Notes under the pieces: model-generated
Databases searched by the model: none
The model's input: only the letters and a program-made list of their open reading frames with translations
What the model was told of the DNA's origin: nothing
Program-made: the position numbers and the translations under genes
DNA from: CAWBVG01 sp963792175
Lineage (GTDB): Bacteria; Acidobacteriota; Vicinamibacteria; Vicinamibacterales; CAVVIG01
Direction of reading: 5' to 3'
Assembly (NCBI GenBank): GCA_963792175.1
Contig: CAWBVG010000011.1
Span: forward strand, 1 to 64,000
Length of the DNA: 64,000 nt
In this document: positions 1-8,523 of the stretch, one piece after another
Layout of the letters: each line of letters opens with the position of its first letter
Numbering within the stretch: the stretch's first letter is position 1

Positions 1-912
1 TTCTCGAAGAGGCCGGTGTCCCGGCTGGCGTCGTCAACCTGGTGACGGGTGGCGGTGGCGATGTCGGCAACGCGATGCTCGTCAACGACGACGTGCGGGT
101 CGTCTCGTTCACCGGATCGACCGACGTCGGGCGCACGGTGTCCGAAAAGCTGCGCCGTCGTTCAAGAAGGTTCACCTCGAGATGGGCGGCAAGAACGTCA
201 TCATGGTGATGGACGATGCGATCTCGACCTCGCCGTCGAAGGCTGCCTGTGGGGTGGGTTCGGGACGACCGGCCAGCGCTGCACGGCGGCGAGCCGCGTC
301 GTCGTTCACGAGCAGGTGTATCGCCCGTTCTCGATCGGTTCGTGGCGCGCGCACGGGCGCTCCGCGTCGGCGACGGCCTCGATCCCGGTTTTCAGATGGG
401 ACCGCTGGTCAGCGCCGACAGCGGGAGACCGTCATGAGTACGTCGAGATCGGCGGGAAGGAGGGTGCGACGCTCGCCTGCGGCGGCCACGCGCTGACCAC
501 GGGGGCGTACGCAAGGGCTTCTTCCACGAACCGACGATTTTCGCGGACGTGTCGCCGCAGATGCGCATTGCCCGGGAGATTTCGGCCCGGTGTCAGCGTC
601 ATGCGATGCCAGTCGGTCGAGGAAGCGGTCACCATCGCCAACGGGTGCAGTACGCCTGTCGGCGTCGATCTACACGCAGGATATCAACCGCGCCTTTTCG
701 GCCATGCGCGATGTCTACACCGGCATCTTCTACGTCAACGCCCCAACGATCGGCGCGAGGATCACCTGCCGTTCGGCGGCACGAAGGCCACCGGTAACGG
801 CCATCGCGAGGCCGGGACGGCGGCCCTCGAGGTCTTCTCGGAGTGGAAGTCCGTCTATGTCGACTTCAGCGGCAAGCTCCAGCGTGCACAAATCGCACGC
901 GCAGAAGTCTGA
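1..912 (+). CDS. Aldehyde dehydrogenase, C-terminal part (frameshifted, truncated by the left edge)
   Basis: This is the catalytic part of an NAD(P)+-dependent aldehyde dehydrogenase, a cytoplasmic enzyme that oxidises an aldehyde to a carboxylate. Pieces from three frames join into one protein: FTGSTDVGRTVSEKL (about 108-152), the Glu-bearing LEMGGKN (about 175-195), the nucleophile loop GTTGQRCTAA with its Cys near 280, and LPFGGTKATGNGHR near the end. About eight one-base losses break it, several at GG or CC pairs (for example before DLDLAVEG near 215). No active-site residue is lost, so I treat the breaks as consensus errors. The tail EWKSVYVDFSGKLQRAQI resembles ALDH7-like semialdehyde dehydrogenases; the substrate is inferred only. 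The N-terminal part lies outside the window. Confidence 0.85.
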
Positions 913-924
913 CTTCCCCCCTCC

Positions 925-2144
925 GTGCGCATCGCCATCATCCCCGGTGACGGGATCGGAGTTGACGTCACGGCCGAGGCCGTCAGGGTGCTGCGCGCGG
1001 TCGCTGACGTGTTCGGACGTGAAATCGTGCTCGAAACGCTGCCCTGGGGCGCCGATTACTATCTGGCCACTGGCATTACGATTCCGGCCGACGGCTATGC
1101 CATGCTGCGCAACCAGTTCGACGCGATCTTCATCGGCGCGCTGGGCGATCCGCGCGTGTCGGACAACCGCCACGCCCGCGACATTCTGCTGGGCACCCGC
1201 TTCGAGCTGGATCTCTACGTCAACCATCGTCCGGTGACACTGCTTCACGAGCGGCTGTGCCCGCTGAAGGGCAGACGCCGGCCGATGTGAACTTCGTCGT
1301 GTTTCGCGAGAACACCGAGGGCTCGTACGTCGGCATCGGCGGCCGCTTCAAGGCCGGCACCGAGGACGAAGTGGCGATTCAGGAAGAGGTCAACACCTAC
1401 AAGGGCGTGCACCGGATCGTGCGACATGCCTTCGAGTACGCACGCGCGCACCATCGCACGCGCGTCTGCATGGCCGACAAGAGCAATGCGATGGCGCAGG
1501 GGCACGCGTTGTGGCAGCGCGTGTTTCACGAGGTCCGGACGCACTATCCAGACATCGAGGCGCGGCACCTCTACATCGACGCGCTCGCGCTGCTGATGGT
1601 GCAGAGCCCGTCGCAGTTCGACGTCATCGTCACCAACAACCTGTTTGGCGACATCATCACGGATCTCGGCGCCGCGCTGCAGGGCGGACTGGGGCTGGCG
1701 GCGTCAGCGAACCTGCATCCGGGACGAACCTCGATGTTCGAGCCGGTGCATGGATCGGCGCCGGCGCTGGCGGGCAGGAACGTCGCGAATCCAATGGGCG
1801 CCATCCTGTCGGTCGCGCTGATGCTGGAGTATCTCGGGCTCGAGAACGAAGCCGCGGCCGTCGAGCACGCCGTGCAGGAGGCGGTCGCGTCCGGTCAAGG
1901 CACGAAGGAAATCGGCGGGTCCCTCGGGACTCGTGAAACCGGCGATTGCATCGTCGACATCATTCGCAATCGCGCAAGGACACAGAGGGGAACAGAGGAC
2001 ACAAAGGGCAGCCGCGGGATTGACGTTGGAGCACTCGATGCAGATCAAAACGGTAGGCGTACTGGGGTGCGGGTTGATGGGATCGGGGATCGCGCAGGTG
2101 TGCGCCGCGGCCGGCTACAAGACGATCGTGCGCGAGGTCGATGA
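925..2144 (+). CDS. Isocitrate/isopropylmalate dehydrogenase family protein (one frameshift)
   Basis: This is an NAD- and Mg2+-dependent 2-hydroxyacid oxidative decarboxylase of the IDH/IPMDH/tartrate-dehydrogenase family. The start is GTG at 925 (VRIAIIPGDGIG), 12 bases after the aldehyde dehydrogenase stop, so the two are probably cotranscribed. Visible signatures are RENTEGSYVGIGGR, the acidic metal site VTNNLFGDIITDLGA (about 1630-1675) and the cofactor loop EPVHGSAPALAG. The usual Asp of HGSAPD is Ala here. One lost A near 1272 splits the gene (KGKTPADV expected). The conserved domain ends near 1975; the open frame then continues to 2144 through low-complexity DNA and overlaps the next gene, so a second indel has probably removed the true stop. 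Substrate is unknown; homoisocitrate-like, isopropylmalate and tartrate are all possible. Confidence 0.8.
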
Positions 2145-2889
2145 CATCGCGCTCAACAAGGGGCTGGGCCGCATCAGGAAGTTCCTGGACGATGGCGTGG
2201 CCAAGGGAAAGGTGAGCGCTGACGCCCGCGACAAGACGCTTGGCAACCTGTCCGGGACGACGACGTTTTCCGGCCTCGGCGAGTGCGACCTGATCATCGA
2301 GGCCATCATCGAGAACCTGGAGGACAAGCGGCAGGCGTACGCCGCGCTCGAGAAGATCGTGCGGCGCGACACCATCTTCGTGTCGAACACGTCGTCGTTG
2401 TGCATCACGGAGCTGGCGGCGGCTTCGTCACGGCCGGATCGGTTCGGCGGACTGCACTTCTTCAATCCGGTGCCGCTGATGAAGCTGGTCGAGGTGATCA
2501 GGGCGTTGACCACGAGCGATGAGACTTACCAGACCGTGTTTGCCTTCGCCCGGTCGCTGGGCAAGGAGCCGATCACGGCGCCAGACCGTCCCGGATTCAT
2601 CGTCAATCGGCTGCTGGTGCCGTACCTGCTCGATGCCATTCGCGCGTACGAGAACGGCCTGGGCACGCTCGACGACATCGACAAGGGGATGAAGCTCGGA
2701 TGCGGCTACCCGATGGGGCCGTTCACGCTGCTCGACTTCGTCGGCCTCGACACGACGTACTACATCGCCAACATCATGTTCGAGGAGTTTCGCGAGCCAC
2801 AGTACGCGCCCCCGCCGCTGCTCAAGCGCATGGTCCTCGCCGGCCGGCTGGGGAAGAAGACCGGCCAGGGGTTCTACAGTTACGCGTAG
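2038..2889 (+). CDS. hbd: 3-hydroxybutyryl-CoA dehydrogenase
   Basis: This cytoplasmic enzyme interconverts 3-hydroxybutyryl-CoA and acetoacetyl-CoA with NAD(P). At 283 residues it has the usual length for the single-function family, and it is unbroken. The Rossmann fold opens with GVLGCGLMGSGIAQ (residues 6-19). The catalytic His sits in GGLHFFNPVPLMKLVEV, with the partner Glu at the end of that motif. The C-terminal dimerisation domain includes PGFIVNRLLVPYL and ends KKTGQGFYSYA. ATG at 2038 places the Rossmann motif correctly; the upstream open frame has no similarity and overlaps the preceding gene. Together with the two dehydrogenases upstream this suggests an amino acid or short acyl-CoA catabolic operon, possibly lysine; that pathway assignment is inference. 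Confidence 0.92.
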   Translation: MQIKTVGVLGCGLMGSGIAQVCAAAGYKTIVREVDDIALNKGLGRIRKFLDDGVAKGKVSADARDKTLGNLSGTTTFSGLGECDLIIEAIIENLEDKRQAYAALEKIVRRDTIFVSNTSSLCITELAAASSRPDRFGGLHFFNPVPLMKLVEVIRALTTSDETYQTVFAFARSLGKEPITAPDRPGFIVNRLLVPYLLDAIRAYENGLGTLDDIDKGMKLGCGYPMGPFTLLDFVGLDTTYYIANIMFEEFREPQYAPPPLLKRMVLAGRLGKKTGQGFYSYA

Positions 2890-2960
2890 GAAGCTGGGGG
2901 CGGAGGCTAGCTGAGCCTGCCTCGCCGAAGCTCCGAGGAAACTGCGAGCGGAGGCGGGGG

Positions 2961-2982
2961 GCTCGGAGCTAGGGGCTAGCTG
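2961..2982. repeat. Dispersed CTAGCCCCTAG-type repeat, copy 1
   Basis: The stretch reads GGAGCTAGGGGCTAGCTG on the plus strand. It lies between the convergent hbd and tetR genes and supplies the TAG stop of tetR. Reverse-complemented, it closely matches the copy at 39346-39370. Similar copies occur near 19711, 22564 and 34530, each at the 3' end of a minus-strand gene. Confidence 0.6.
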
Positions 2983-3598
2983 CGATGCCAGTTGAGAGCC
3001 GTTCGAGCGCGAAGGTCGCGAGGGCGTCCGCGGCTTTTGGATCGGGTCCGAGCTGGCCGTCGATCGCCAGCATGGCCACGCCATGGACGGCGGCCCAGAT
3101 GTATTGGGCCAGCGTCTGCGGCGGGTCCGCGCGTAGCAGGCCGTCCTTCTGCAGCATCACCACCGCGTCGAGCAGGACCTGAAACGACGCCTGCGCGTCC
3201 GCTGCCAGTTCGGCATCGCGCTCGCACAGATCCTTGAACGCGCCGAACATCACGCGATAGTGCGACGGGTTCGCGATCGCGAACTTCACGTAGGCCGCGC
3301 CCATGGCTCGGAATCCGTCCCGTCCGCCGCCGGCCGCTGTCCACGCCTGCGAGAGCTCCCGCGTGAACGCCTGGAAGCCTTCCCGGGCGACCGCCGCCAG
3401 CAGCGCCGGCTTGTCGGCGAAATGGCGGTAGAGCGCCGTACGCGACACGCCCAGGCGCTTGCCGACGGCCCGCAGCGTGACCCCGTCGACTCCCTCTTTT
3501 CGAATCGTCCGCGCGGTTTCGGCGAGAAGCGCGCGGCGAAGGTCGCCGTGGTGGTAGGCGGCGGCCGGTTTTCGCTTGGCGGCGCGTGTGGCGGCCAT
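2969..3598 (-). CDS. TetR family transcriptional regulator
   Basis: This is a 209-residue repressor with an N-terminal helix-turn-helix (about residues 20-65, motif VTLRAVGKRLGVSRTALYRHF) and a C-terminal ligand-binding domain of the WHG type (HGVAMLAIDGQLGP near the end). The frame is intact. It is transcribed divergently from a membrane protein gene. The 52-bp gap holds a perfect 17-bp palindrome that carries the -35 hexamers of both promoters, so autoregulation together with control of the neighbour is likely. A TTGACA-N17-TACACT promoter puts the predicted transcript start at or next to the ATG at 3598, implying a leaderless message. The ligand is unknown; a hydrophobic effector is typical of the family. 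Confidence 0.92.
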   Translation of the reverse strand: MAATRAAKRKPAAAYHHGDLRRALLAETARTIRKEGVDGVTLRAVGKRLGVSRTALYRHFADKPALLAAVAREGFQAFTRELSQAWTAAGGGRDGFRAMGAAYVKFAIANPSHYRVMFGAFKDLCERDAELAADAQASFQVLLDAVVMLQKDGLLRADPPQTLAQYIWAAVHGVAMLAIDGQLGPDPKAADALATFALERLSTGIAASP

Positions 3599-3604
3599 GC
3601 CTCG

Positions 3605-3633
3605 AGTGTAAGAAAGAGTGTTGACATTGTCAA
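3605..3633 (-). promoter_or_regulatory. Predicted tetR promoter
   Basis: On the minus strand TTGACA (3633-3628) is followed by a 17-base spacer and TACACT (3610-3605). Seven bases further on is position 3598, the A of the tetR start codon. The -35 lies inside the palindrome at 3619-3635. This is read from the sequence; no expression evidence is available. Confidence 0.65.
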
Positions 3634-3635
3634 CA
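3619..3635. promoter_or_regulatory. TetR operator O1 (perfect 17-bp palindrome)
   Basis: TGTTGACATTGTCAACA is a perfect inverted repeat around a central T. It covers the -35 hexamers of both divergent promoters, so a bound TetR dimer would block both. A related imperfect site (O2) is centred 33 bp away, about three helical turns. Confidence 0.75.
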
Positions 3636-3650
3636 TGACATCGCTATTAT
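3621..3650 (+). promoter_or_regulatory. Predicted promoter of the membrane protein gene
   Basis: TTGACA (3621-3626), an 18-base spacer and TATTAT (3645-3650) form a near-consensus promoter. The predicted start at about 3656-3658 lies downstream of the ATG at 3651. The second ATG, at 3660, is therefore favoured as the true start, with a leader of about 2-4 bases. Confidence 0.65.
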
Positions 3651-3651
3651 A

Positions 3652-3668
3652 TGTTGACTATGACAACA
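3652..3668. promoter_or_regulatory. TetR operator O2 (imperfect palindrome)
   Basis: TGTTGACTATGACAACA shares the outer TGTTG/CAACA arms with O1. It overlaps the predicted transcript start and first codons of the membrane protein gene. Repression by roadblock or by cooperative binding with O1 is plausible. Confidence 0.6.
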
Positions 3669-4602
3669 TTACGTCGCCTCTACACCGCCGACGCGCCGCT
3701 CACCCTCACCGCCGTCCTGATGGTGGCCGCCCTGATCCCGGCTCTGGCCGGCCTCTGGCTCGATCCCCGCCTCATCACCGGCGCCCCCGCCTGGCTCAAG
3801 CCGGCGAAGTTCGCGGTGTCGACCGCGATCTACACGCTGACCCTGGCGTGGGTATTCACCTATCTCCCCGAGTGGGTCCGCACCCGCCGCATCGTCGGCC
3901 GGGGAAGCGCCGCCATTCTCATCTTCGAGGTCGGCGCCATCTACCTCCAGGCGTGGCGCGGTACGACGAGCCACTTCAACGTCGCGACGCCGGTCGATGC
4001 GGCGCTGTTCGCGACGATGGGGCTGGCGATCGTGATCCAGACCGTGGGGGCCGCTGTCGTCGCGGTCGCGTTGTGGCGCCAGCCCTTTGCGGATGCCGCG
4101 CTTGGATGGGCCCTGCGTCTCGGGTTGACGCGTCACGATTGTCGGCGCCTCTACCGGCGGCCTGATGACCACGCCCCGCGCGTCGCAGATCGCCGAAGCG
4201 CGCGCAACCCATCACATGCTGGTGTCCGGTTCGCATACCGTCGGCGCGCCTGACGGCGGTCCGGGACTGCCGGGTACCGGCTGGAGCCGCGGACACGGCG
4301 ACATCCGCGTCGCGCACTTCGTCGGCCTGCACGCCGTCCAAGTGCTGCCGGCGGTGGCCTGGTTACTGACCCGCAGGCGCCAGTCAGACGTGCGGGCCTT
4401 GCGCCTGACGTTTGTCGCGGCAGGAAGCTATGTCGCGTTGTTCGCGCTGCTGTTGGCGCAGGCACTGAGCGGGGAATCCGTGGCCGCGCCGTCGCCGGTG
4501 TTCGTCACGGCGTTCGCTCTTTGGGCGCTCACCACTGGAATCGGCGTCGCGGTCGCGGCGCTGGCGTCAGGCGGCCACGTCTCGCGGCCAGATGGTGTGT
4601 GA
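3660..4602 (+). CDS. Conserved multi-pass membrane protein, TetR-controlled (frameshifted)
   Basis: This protein of about 313 residues has roughly seven hydrophobic segments, for example LTAVLMVAALIPALAGLWL, VSTAIYTLTLAWVFTYL and FVAAGSYVALFALLLAQAL. It contains the conserved-looking stretches APAWLKPAKFAVS and AWRGTTSHFN and has no recognisable catalytic motif. An indel near 4125-4135 moves the C-terminal half (GLMTTPRASQ onward) into another frame. ATG 3660 is preferred over 3651 because the predicted promoter starts transcription between them. Its position opposite a TetR repressor with shared operators suggests an inducible function, perhaps handling of a membrane-active compound. I do not recognise a named family, and the function is unknown. 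Confidence 0.75.
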
Positions 4603-4639
4603 TCGCCTGACGCCCGCGTCAAGTTCACGCTGTTTTCGC

Positions 4640-4663
4640 GGCCGACGCGTGAACACGTCGGCC
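4640..4663. terminator. Hairpin between convergent genes
   Basis: GGCCGACG and CGTCGGCC form a perfect 8-bp stem around an 8-base loop, ending one base before the stop codon of the ADOP permease. It sits between two convergent genes and could end transcription from either side. There is no clear T-tract, so the call is tentative. Confidence 0.5.
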
Positions 4664-7062
4664 CTAGTCGGCTCGCAGCACGCTGATCGGATCCATGCGC
4701 GATGCGCGGCGGGCAGGCAGGTAGCTGGCCAGCAGCGCGATGGTGGCCAGCAATCCCACCACGGCCACGTAGGTCGACGGATCTCCGGCGGTCACGCCAT
4801 ACAGCACGTTCTGCAGCGCTCGCGTACCGGCCCACGCGAGCGCGAGTCCGATCGACAGGCCGATTCCGGTCAGCGCCAGCCCGCGCACGACGACGACCCG
4901 CATCACCGATCCGGCGGTCGCCCCCAGTGCGATGCGCAGGCCAATCTCACGACTGCGCTGCGCAACCGCATAGGACAACACGCCGTACAGCCCGATCGAG
5001 GCGAGGAGCAGCGCCAGCCCCGCGAATGCGCCGAGCAGGATCATCTGCTGGTGCCGATCGGCGACGTCGAGGTCGACAATCTCGTCCATCGTTCGCACCG
5101 CCGATATCGGCTGATCCGGATCGACGCGCGCGATGACATGGCGAATCGGTTCCACCAGATCGGCAGGCGCGCCGGCAGTCCGCACGACCAGGTATTCCGG
5201 AATCGCCCCGAGGCGCTGGACGTACGGCAGGTAGACGAGCGGCTTTTGCGCGAGCGTGTGGCCGCGCTCGCGCACGTCCTTGACGACGCCGACGATGGTG
5301 TAGAACGGGCCGTCGGGGTTGCCCAGCCGCATCCTGCCGCCAAGCGCGGAGCTGCGCGGCCAGTACTTGCGCGCGAGCGTGCTGTTGACCACGACCACGC
5401 GCGGGGCGTCCGCGCCGTCGCGGTCGTCGATCAGCCGTCCTTCCACGAGCTGCACGCCGAGCGTCTTCAGATAGTCGCTGGTACCGGCCCGAAACAGTGT
5501 GTCCTGCGGATCGTCGGGATCGTGCGTGACGCCCGTCGATGGCAAACCACGTTGTGTTCCCGGGACTGAGAAACGGCAGCAGAGAGGTATAGCCGGCGCC
5601 TTCGACCCCCGGCAGCGTCCGGACATCGGCAATCACCCGGTCGTAGAACGACAGGCGCTGCGCCGGCTGCTGATATTTCGACTGCGGCAGTGTGGTCCTC
5701 AGGGTCAGCACGTGATCCGGGCGGAAGCCGAGCTCGAGCGCGCGCAGGTTGGCCATCGTGCGCAGCATCAGACCGGCGCCAGCGAGCAGCACCAGCGCGG
5801 CGGCCACTTGAAGCACCACGAGCGCGTCGCGCGTCAGACGGGCGCGGCCGCCGACCGACGCGCGTCCGCCTTGCTGGATCGCATCGCGCAAAGACGCGCG
5901 CGCCGCCTGCAGGGCAGGGACCAGCCCGAACACGACGCCGGTGGCCACCGAGACGACGAACGCGAACGCCAGCAGTCGCAGATCCAGGACCGAGGTCGTC
6001 TGCGCCGGGAATCCGCGCGGCGTCAGTTGAGCCATCACGGAAACGCCGGCCGGCGCGAGCACCAGCCCCAGCACGCCGCCAAGCAGCGAGAACAACGTCG
6101 CCTCGATCACCATCTGGCGCACGAGACGGCGACGCGTCGCACCGAGCGCGGCGCGGACCGCGAGCTCGTTGCGGCGGCCGGCGGCGCGGGAGAGCAGCAG
6201 ACTCGCGAGGTTCGCGCAGGCAATCAGCAGAACCGCGGCCGCCGCGGCCATCAGCACCAGCAGCTGCATCCGCGTGTCGCCAAGCAGCTCCTCGTCGATC
6301 GGCACCAGCACCGACGTCACGTGCCGTCCTGGCTCCGGATATTCCTGCCGCTGCACCTCGTCGACGCGGCGCATGTCGTCCCTCGCGGCGGCGAGACTGA
6401 CGCCGGGCGCCAGCCTGGCGACGACGTTCAGATAGTGTGACGTGCGTAACGCCGCGGCCGCCGGCGAGAAGGCCATCGGGATCCAGTAGTCGACCTCGCG
6501 GTTGCGGAACACGAAATCGCGCGGCATCACGCCGATGATCTCGTAGCGGTTGCCGTTCATCAGGATGGGCGAGCCGATGGCCGCGGGTTGGCCGCCGAAT
6601 CGCCGCTGCCAGAGGCCGTAGCTGATGACCGCCACCTGGACGTTCGATCGGTCTTCGGCCTCGGTGAACGCCCGGCCGGCGACCGGGTTCACGCCGAGGA
6701 CCGTGAAGAACTGCGGCGTCACCGCCCGGCCGATGACCTGCTCCGGTACGCCGCCGCCGGTCAGGTTCGACGTGACGCCGCGCGTGGCCGCGATCGCGAT
6801 GAACGACCGATTCAGCCGCGTCCAGTCGGTGTAGCTGCCTGGCGCCGGCGTGTTCCGCAGGAACCCGGCCTCGTGCGCGTCTTCCCACACCATGACGATG
6901 CGATCGGGATTCGTATAGGGCAGCGCGCGGATGAGCAGGGCGTCGACCGTTGAGAAGATCGCGGTGTTGGCGCCGATGCCGAGCGCCGAGCGTGAGAATC
7001 GCGACAACAGTGAAGCCGGGAGACTTGCGGAGCAGACGGAAGCCGTAGCGGATGTCGCCCAT
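4664..7062 (-). CDS. ADOP-type ABC transporter permease (MacB/FtsX family; two frameshifts)
   Basis: This inner-membrane protein of about 800 residues has two FtsX/MacB units. It opens with MGDIRYGFRLLRKSPGF, the signature start of acidobacterial duplicated orphaned permeases. A transmembrane segment is followed by a periplasmic core (EQVIGRAVTPQFFTVLGVNP, GLWQRRFGG), three membrane helices (LLIACANLASLLLSRAAGRR), a second core and the final helices (LLLASIGLYGVLSYAVAQR). It ends ARRASRMDPISVLRAD. Indels near 6990 and 5545 split it. ATG 7062 is chosen because it starts the conserved N-terminus. No ATPase gene is adjacent, as is usual for this family, so the partner ATPase, if any, is elsewhere. 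Export or mechanotransmission in antimicrobial or lipid transport is likely but the substrate is unknown. Confidence 0.88.
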
Positions 7063-7133
7063 GGATGCTTTGACGAGATCGGCGGCCGGCGCGTTGGCCA
7101 ATGTACCGTTGCGCTGAGCGGTCACTTCAGACT

Positions 7134-7919
7134 TCAAGTTGCGAGCAGCTTCCGAGCCTTGTCCTTGAACTCGCGATCTTCCGGCGTCCACTGCGGGTCG
7201 AGCGGTGCGTCGAGAACCTTCTGCAGCTCGAGCCGTGCGTCAGCCGTCCGGTTATCGTCGATGAACAGCTCGGCGAGAAAGAAGTGCGAGGCGGTGCTGT
7301 TGTCGTTGTACTTCAGCGACTCGCGCAGGTGCTGCTCTGAAAGCTTGTGGCTGCCTCCAGAGATACTCGGAACCTTGAAGTACCAGCGTCCCAGCGCGCG
7401 ATCCGCGGATCCCTGCTGAAACGCGGGGTCGAGGCGCAGCACGGTGAGCAGCTCGTCCTTGATTGGCTTGCGATACTTGATGCCCTGCCGGAGACCAAAC
7501 GATTCGGCGAGCGCCCCCATGTTGGCGGCCACCCAGAAATGGCCCTCGGGGCGATTGGGCTGCAGGGCGATCGCCTGGCGTCCTCCCTCGATGCCTTCCT
7601 CGAACAACTTCCGGCGCTCGCTCTCCGGCGCGTGGCCGCCGAGCCAGTAATCGGCGCGCGCGAGCTTCCACGCAGCCTCGAAGGCGCCGGCGCCGCCCGC
7701 GGCCAGGTTCGCCTTCCAGATGTCGGCCGCCTGCCGCGCGCTCGCGAGGTTCGAACGATCGGCGTACAACCGATCCGGGTCGGACGATTGGGCCGCGAGA
7801 ACGGAGATATAGAATAGGACGATGCAGGACTTGATCAGGCAGCTGCTCGCGGAGCTCGGCGAAGATCCGAGCCGCGAGGGCCTCGTGGATACACCGAAGC
7901 GGGTCGAAAAAGCGTTCAA
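7134..7919 (-). CDS. TPR/TatT-like secreted or lipid-anchored protein (start unresolved)
   Basis: The mature part is alpha-helical and repeat-like (ADIWKANLAAGG, AAWKLARADYWLGG, NRPEGHFWVAANMG, HLRESLKYNDNSTASHFFL). It resembles the TPR-containing TatT component family of TRAP-transporter-associated proteins. A hydrophobic segment IVLFYISVLAA, looking like a signal peptide, precedes it. In this frame the only start codon upstream is TTG at 7919, which would run about 100 bases antisense into folE. No ATG or GTG lies closer, so the true start near 7830 may be hidden by a base error. The stop at 7134 lies 72 bases upstream of the ADOP permease start on the same strand. The exact function is unknown. 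Confidence 0.65.
   Translation of the reverse strand: MNAFSTRFGVSTRPSRLGSSPSSASSCLIKSCIVLFYISVLAAQSSDPDRLYADRSNLASARQAADIWKANLAAGGAGAFEAAWKLARADYWLGGHAPESERRKLFEEGIEGGRQAIALQPNRPEGHFWVAANMGALAESFGLRQGIKYRKPIKDELLTVLRLDPAFQQGSADRALGRWYFKVPSISGGSHKLSEQHLRESLKYNDNSTASHFFLAELFIDDNRTADARLELQKVLDAPLDPQWTPEDREFKDKARKLLAT
7788..7815 (+). promoter_or_regulatory. Predicted folE promoter
   Basis: TTGGGC (7788-7793), a 16-base spacer and TAGAAT (7810-7815) precede the folE ATG at 7822. The distance predicts transcription starting at the A of the ATG, that is a leaderless message. No Shine-Dalgarno sequence is visible. The promoter lies within the 5' region of the divergent TPR gene. Confidence 0.55.
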
Positions 7920-8421
7920 GTTTCTGACCAGCGGCTACGACGCCGACATCGATCGCGTCCTGAACAACGCGCTCTTCACCGTCGATTATAGCGAGATGGT
8001 GATCGTGAAGGACATCGACTTCTACAGCCTCTGCGAGCATCACCTGCTGCCGTTCTTCGGCAAGTGCCACGTCGCCTACATTCCCAGCACGCAGGTCATC
8101 GGCTTGAGCAAGATTCCACGGCTGGTCGACGTCTTCGCGCGCCGCCTGCAGGTGCAGGAACGGCTGACCAATCAGATTGCCGACACGATCCGCGACAAGA
8201 TCGCGCCGCTCGGCGTCGCCGTCGTCATGGAAGCGACGCACCTCTGCATGTCGATGCGCGGCGTCGAGAAACAGAATTCGTTCGCCGTCACCAGCGCCAT
8301 GCACGGCGCCTTCCGCGACAACGCGCGGACGCGCATGGAGTTCCTCGAGCTGATCAAGCTGCGGAGTGCGGTGCCTGGCATGCGCGAGTCCGCGGGCTAC
8401 GCCTGCGTCGGGGAAGAGTAG
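7822..8421 (+). CDS. folE: GTP cyclohydrolase I
   Basis: This enzyme converts GTP to 7,8-dihydroneopterin triphosphate, the first step of folate (tetrahydropterin) synthesis, in the cytoplasm. The protein has 199 residues in one intact frame. Zinc ligands are visible in SLCEHHLLPF and in THLCMSMRGV; the latter also carries the substrate-binding segment. Other family signatures are GLVDTPKRVEKAF and IGLSKIPRLVDVFARRLQVQERLT. The Cys in SLCEHH and the Cys in HLCMS mark it as the zinc-dependent type IA enzyme, not the FolE2 type. ATG 7822 is the only sensible start and has a promoter but no ribosome-binding site. The next gene is convergent. Confidence 0.97.
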   Translation: MQDLIRQLLAELGEDPSREGLVDTPKRVEKAFKFLTSGYDADIDRVLNNALFTVDYSEMVIVKDIDFYSLCEHHLLPFFGKCHVAYIPSTQVIGLSKIPRLVDVFARRLQVQERLTNQIADTIRDKIAPLGVAVVMEATHLCMSMRGVEKQNSFAVTSAMHGAFRDNARTRMEFLELIKLRSAVPGMRESAGYACVGEE

Positions 8422-8523
8422 CAGCGGCTGGAGAGGCAGGACAGGCAGGAAGGGCGTGAGGCCTGACCTACCCGTCTGACCCATCCTGCCTATCCCGACC
8501 CGTACCTGCCGACTCTGACCTGC
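8422..8523. repeat. Intergenic GGCAGGA-rich inverted repeat
   Basis: Between the convergent folE and TonB-receptor genes the left half is rich in GGCAGGA units (GGCAGGACAGGCAGGAAGGG) and the right half in their complement (CCATCCTGCCTATCCCGACC). A related stretch lies at 13799-13900. It could fold and end transcription from both sides. There is no coding potential. Confidence 0.55.

Noticed and set aside
3651..3659. ATG at 3651 as start of the membrane protein
   Set aside because: It lies upstream of the transcript start predicted from the TTGACA/TATTAT promoter; ATG 3660 in the same frame fits better.
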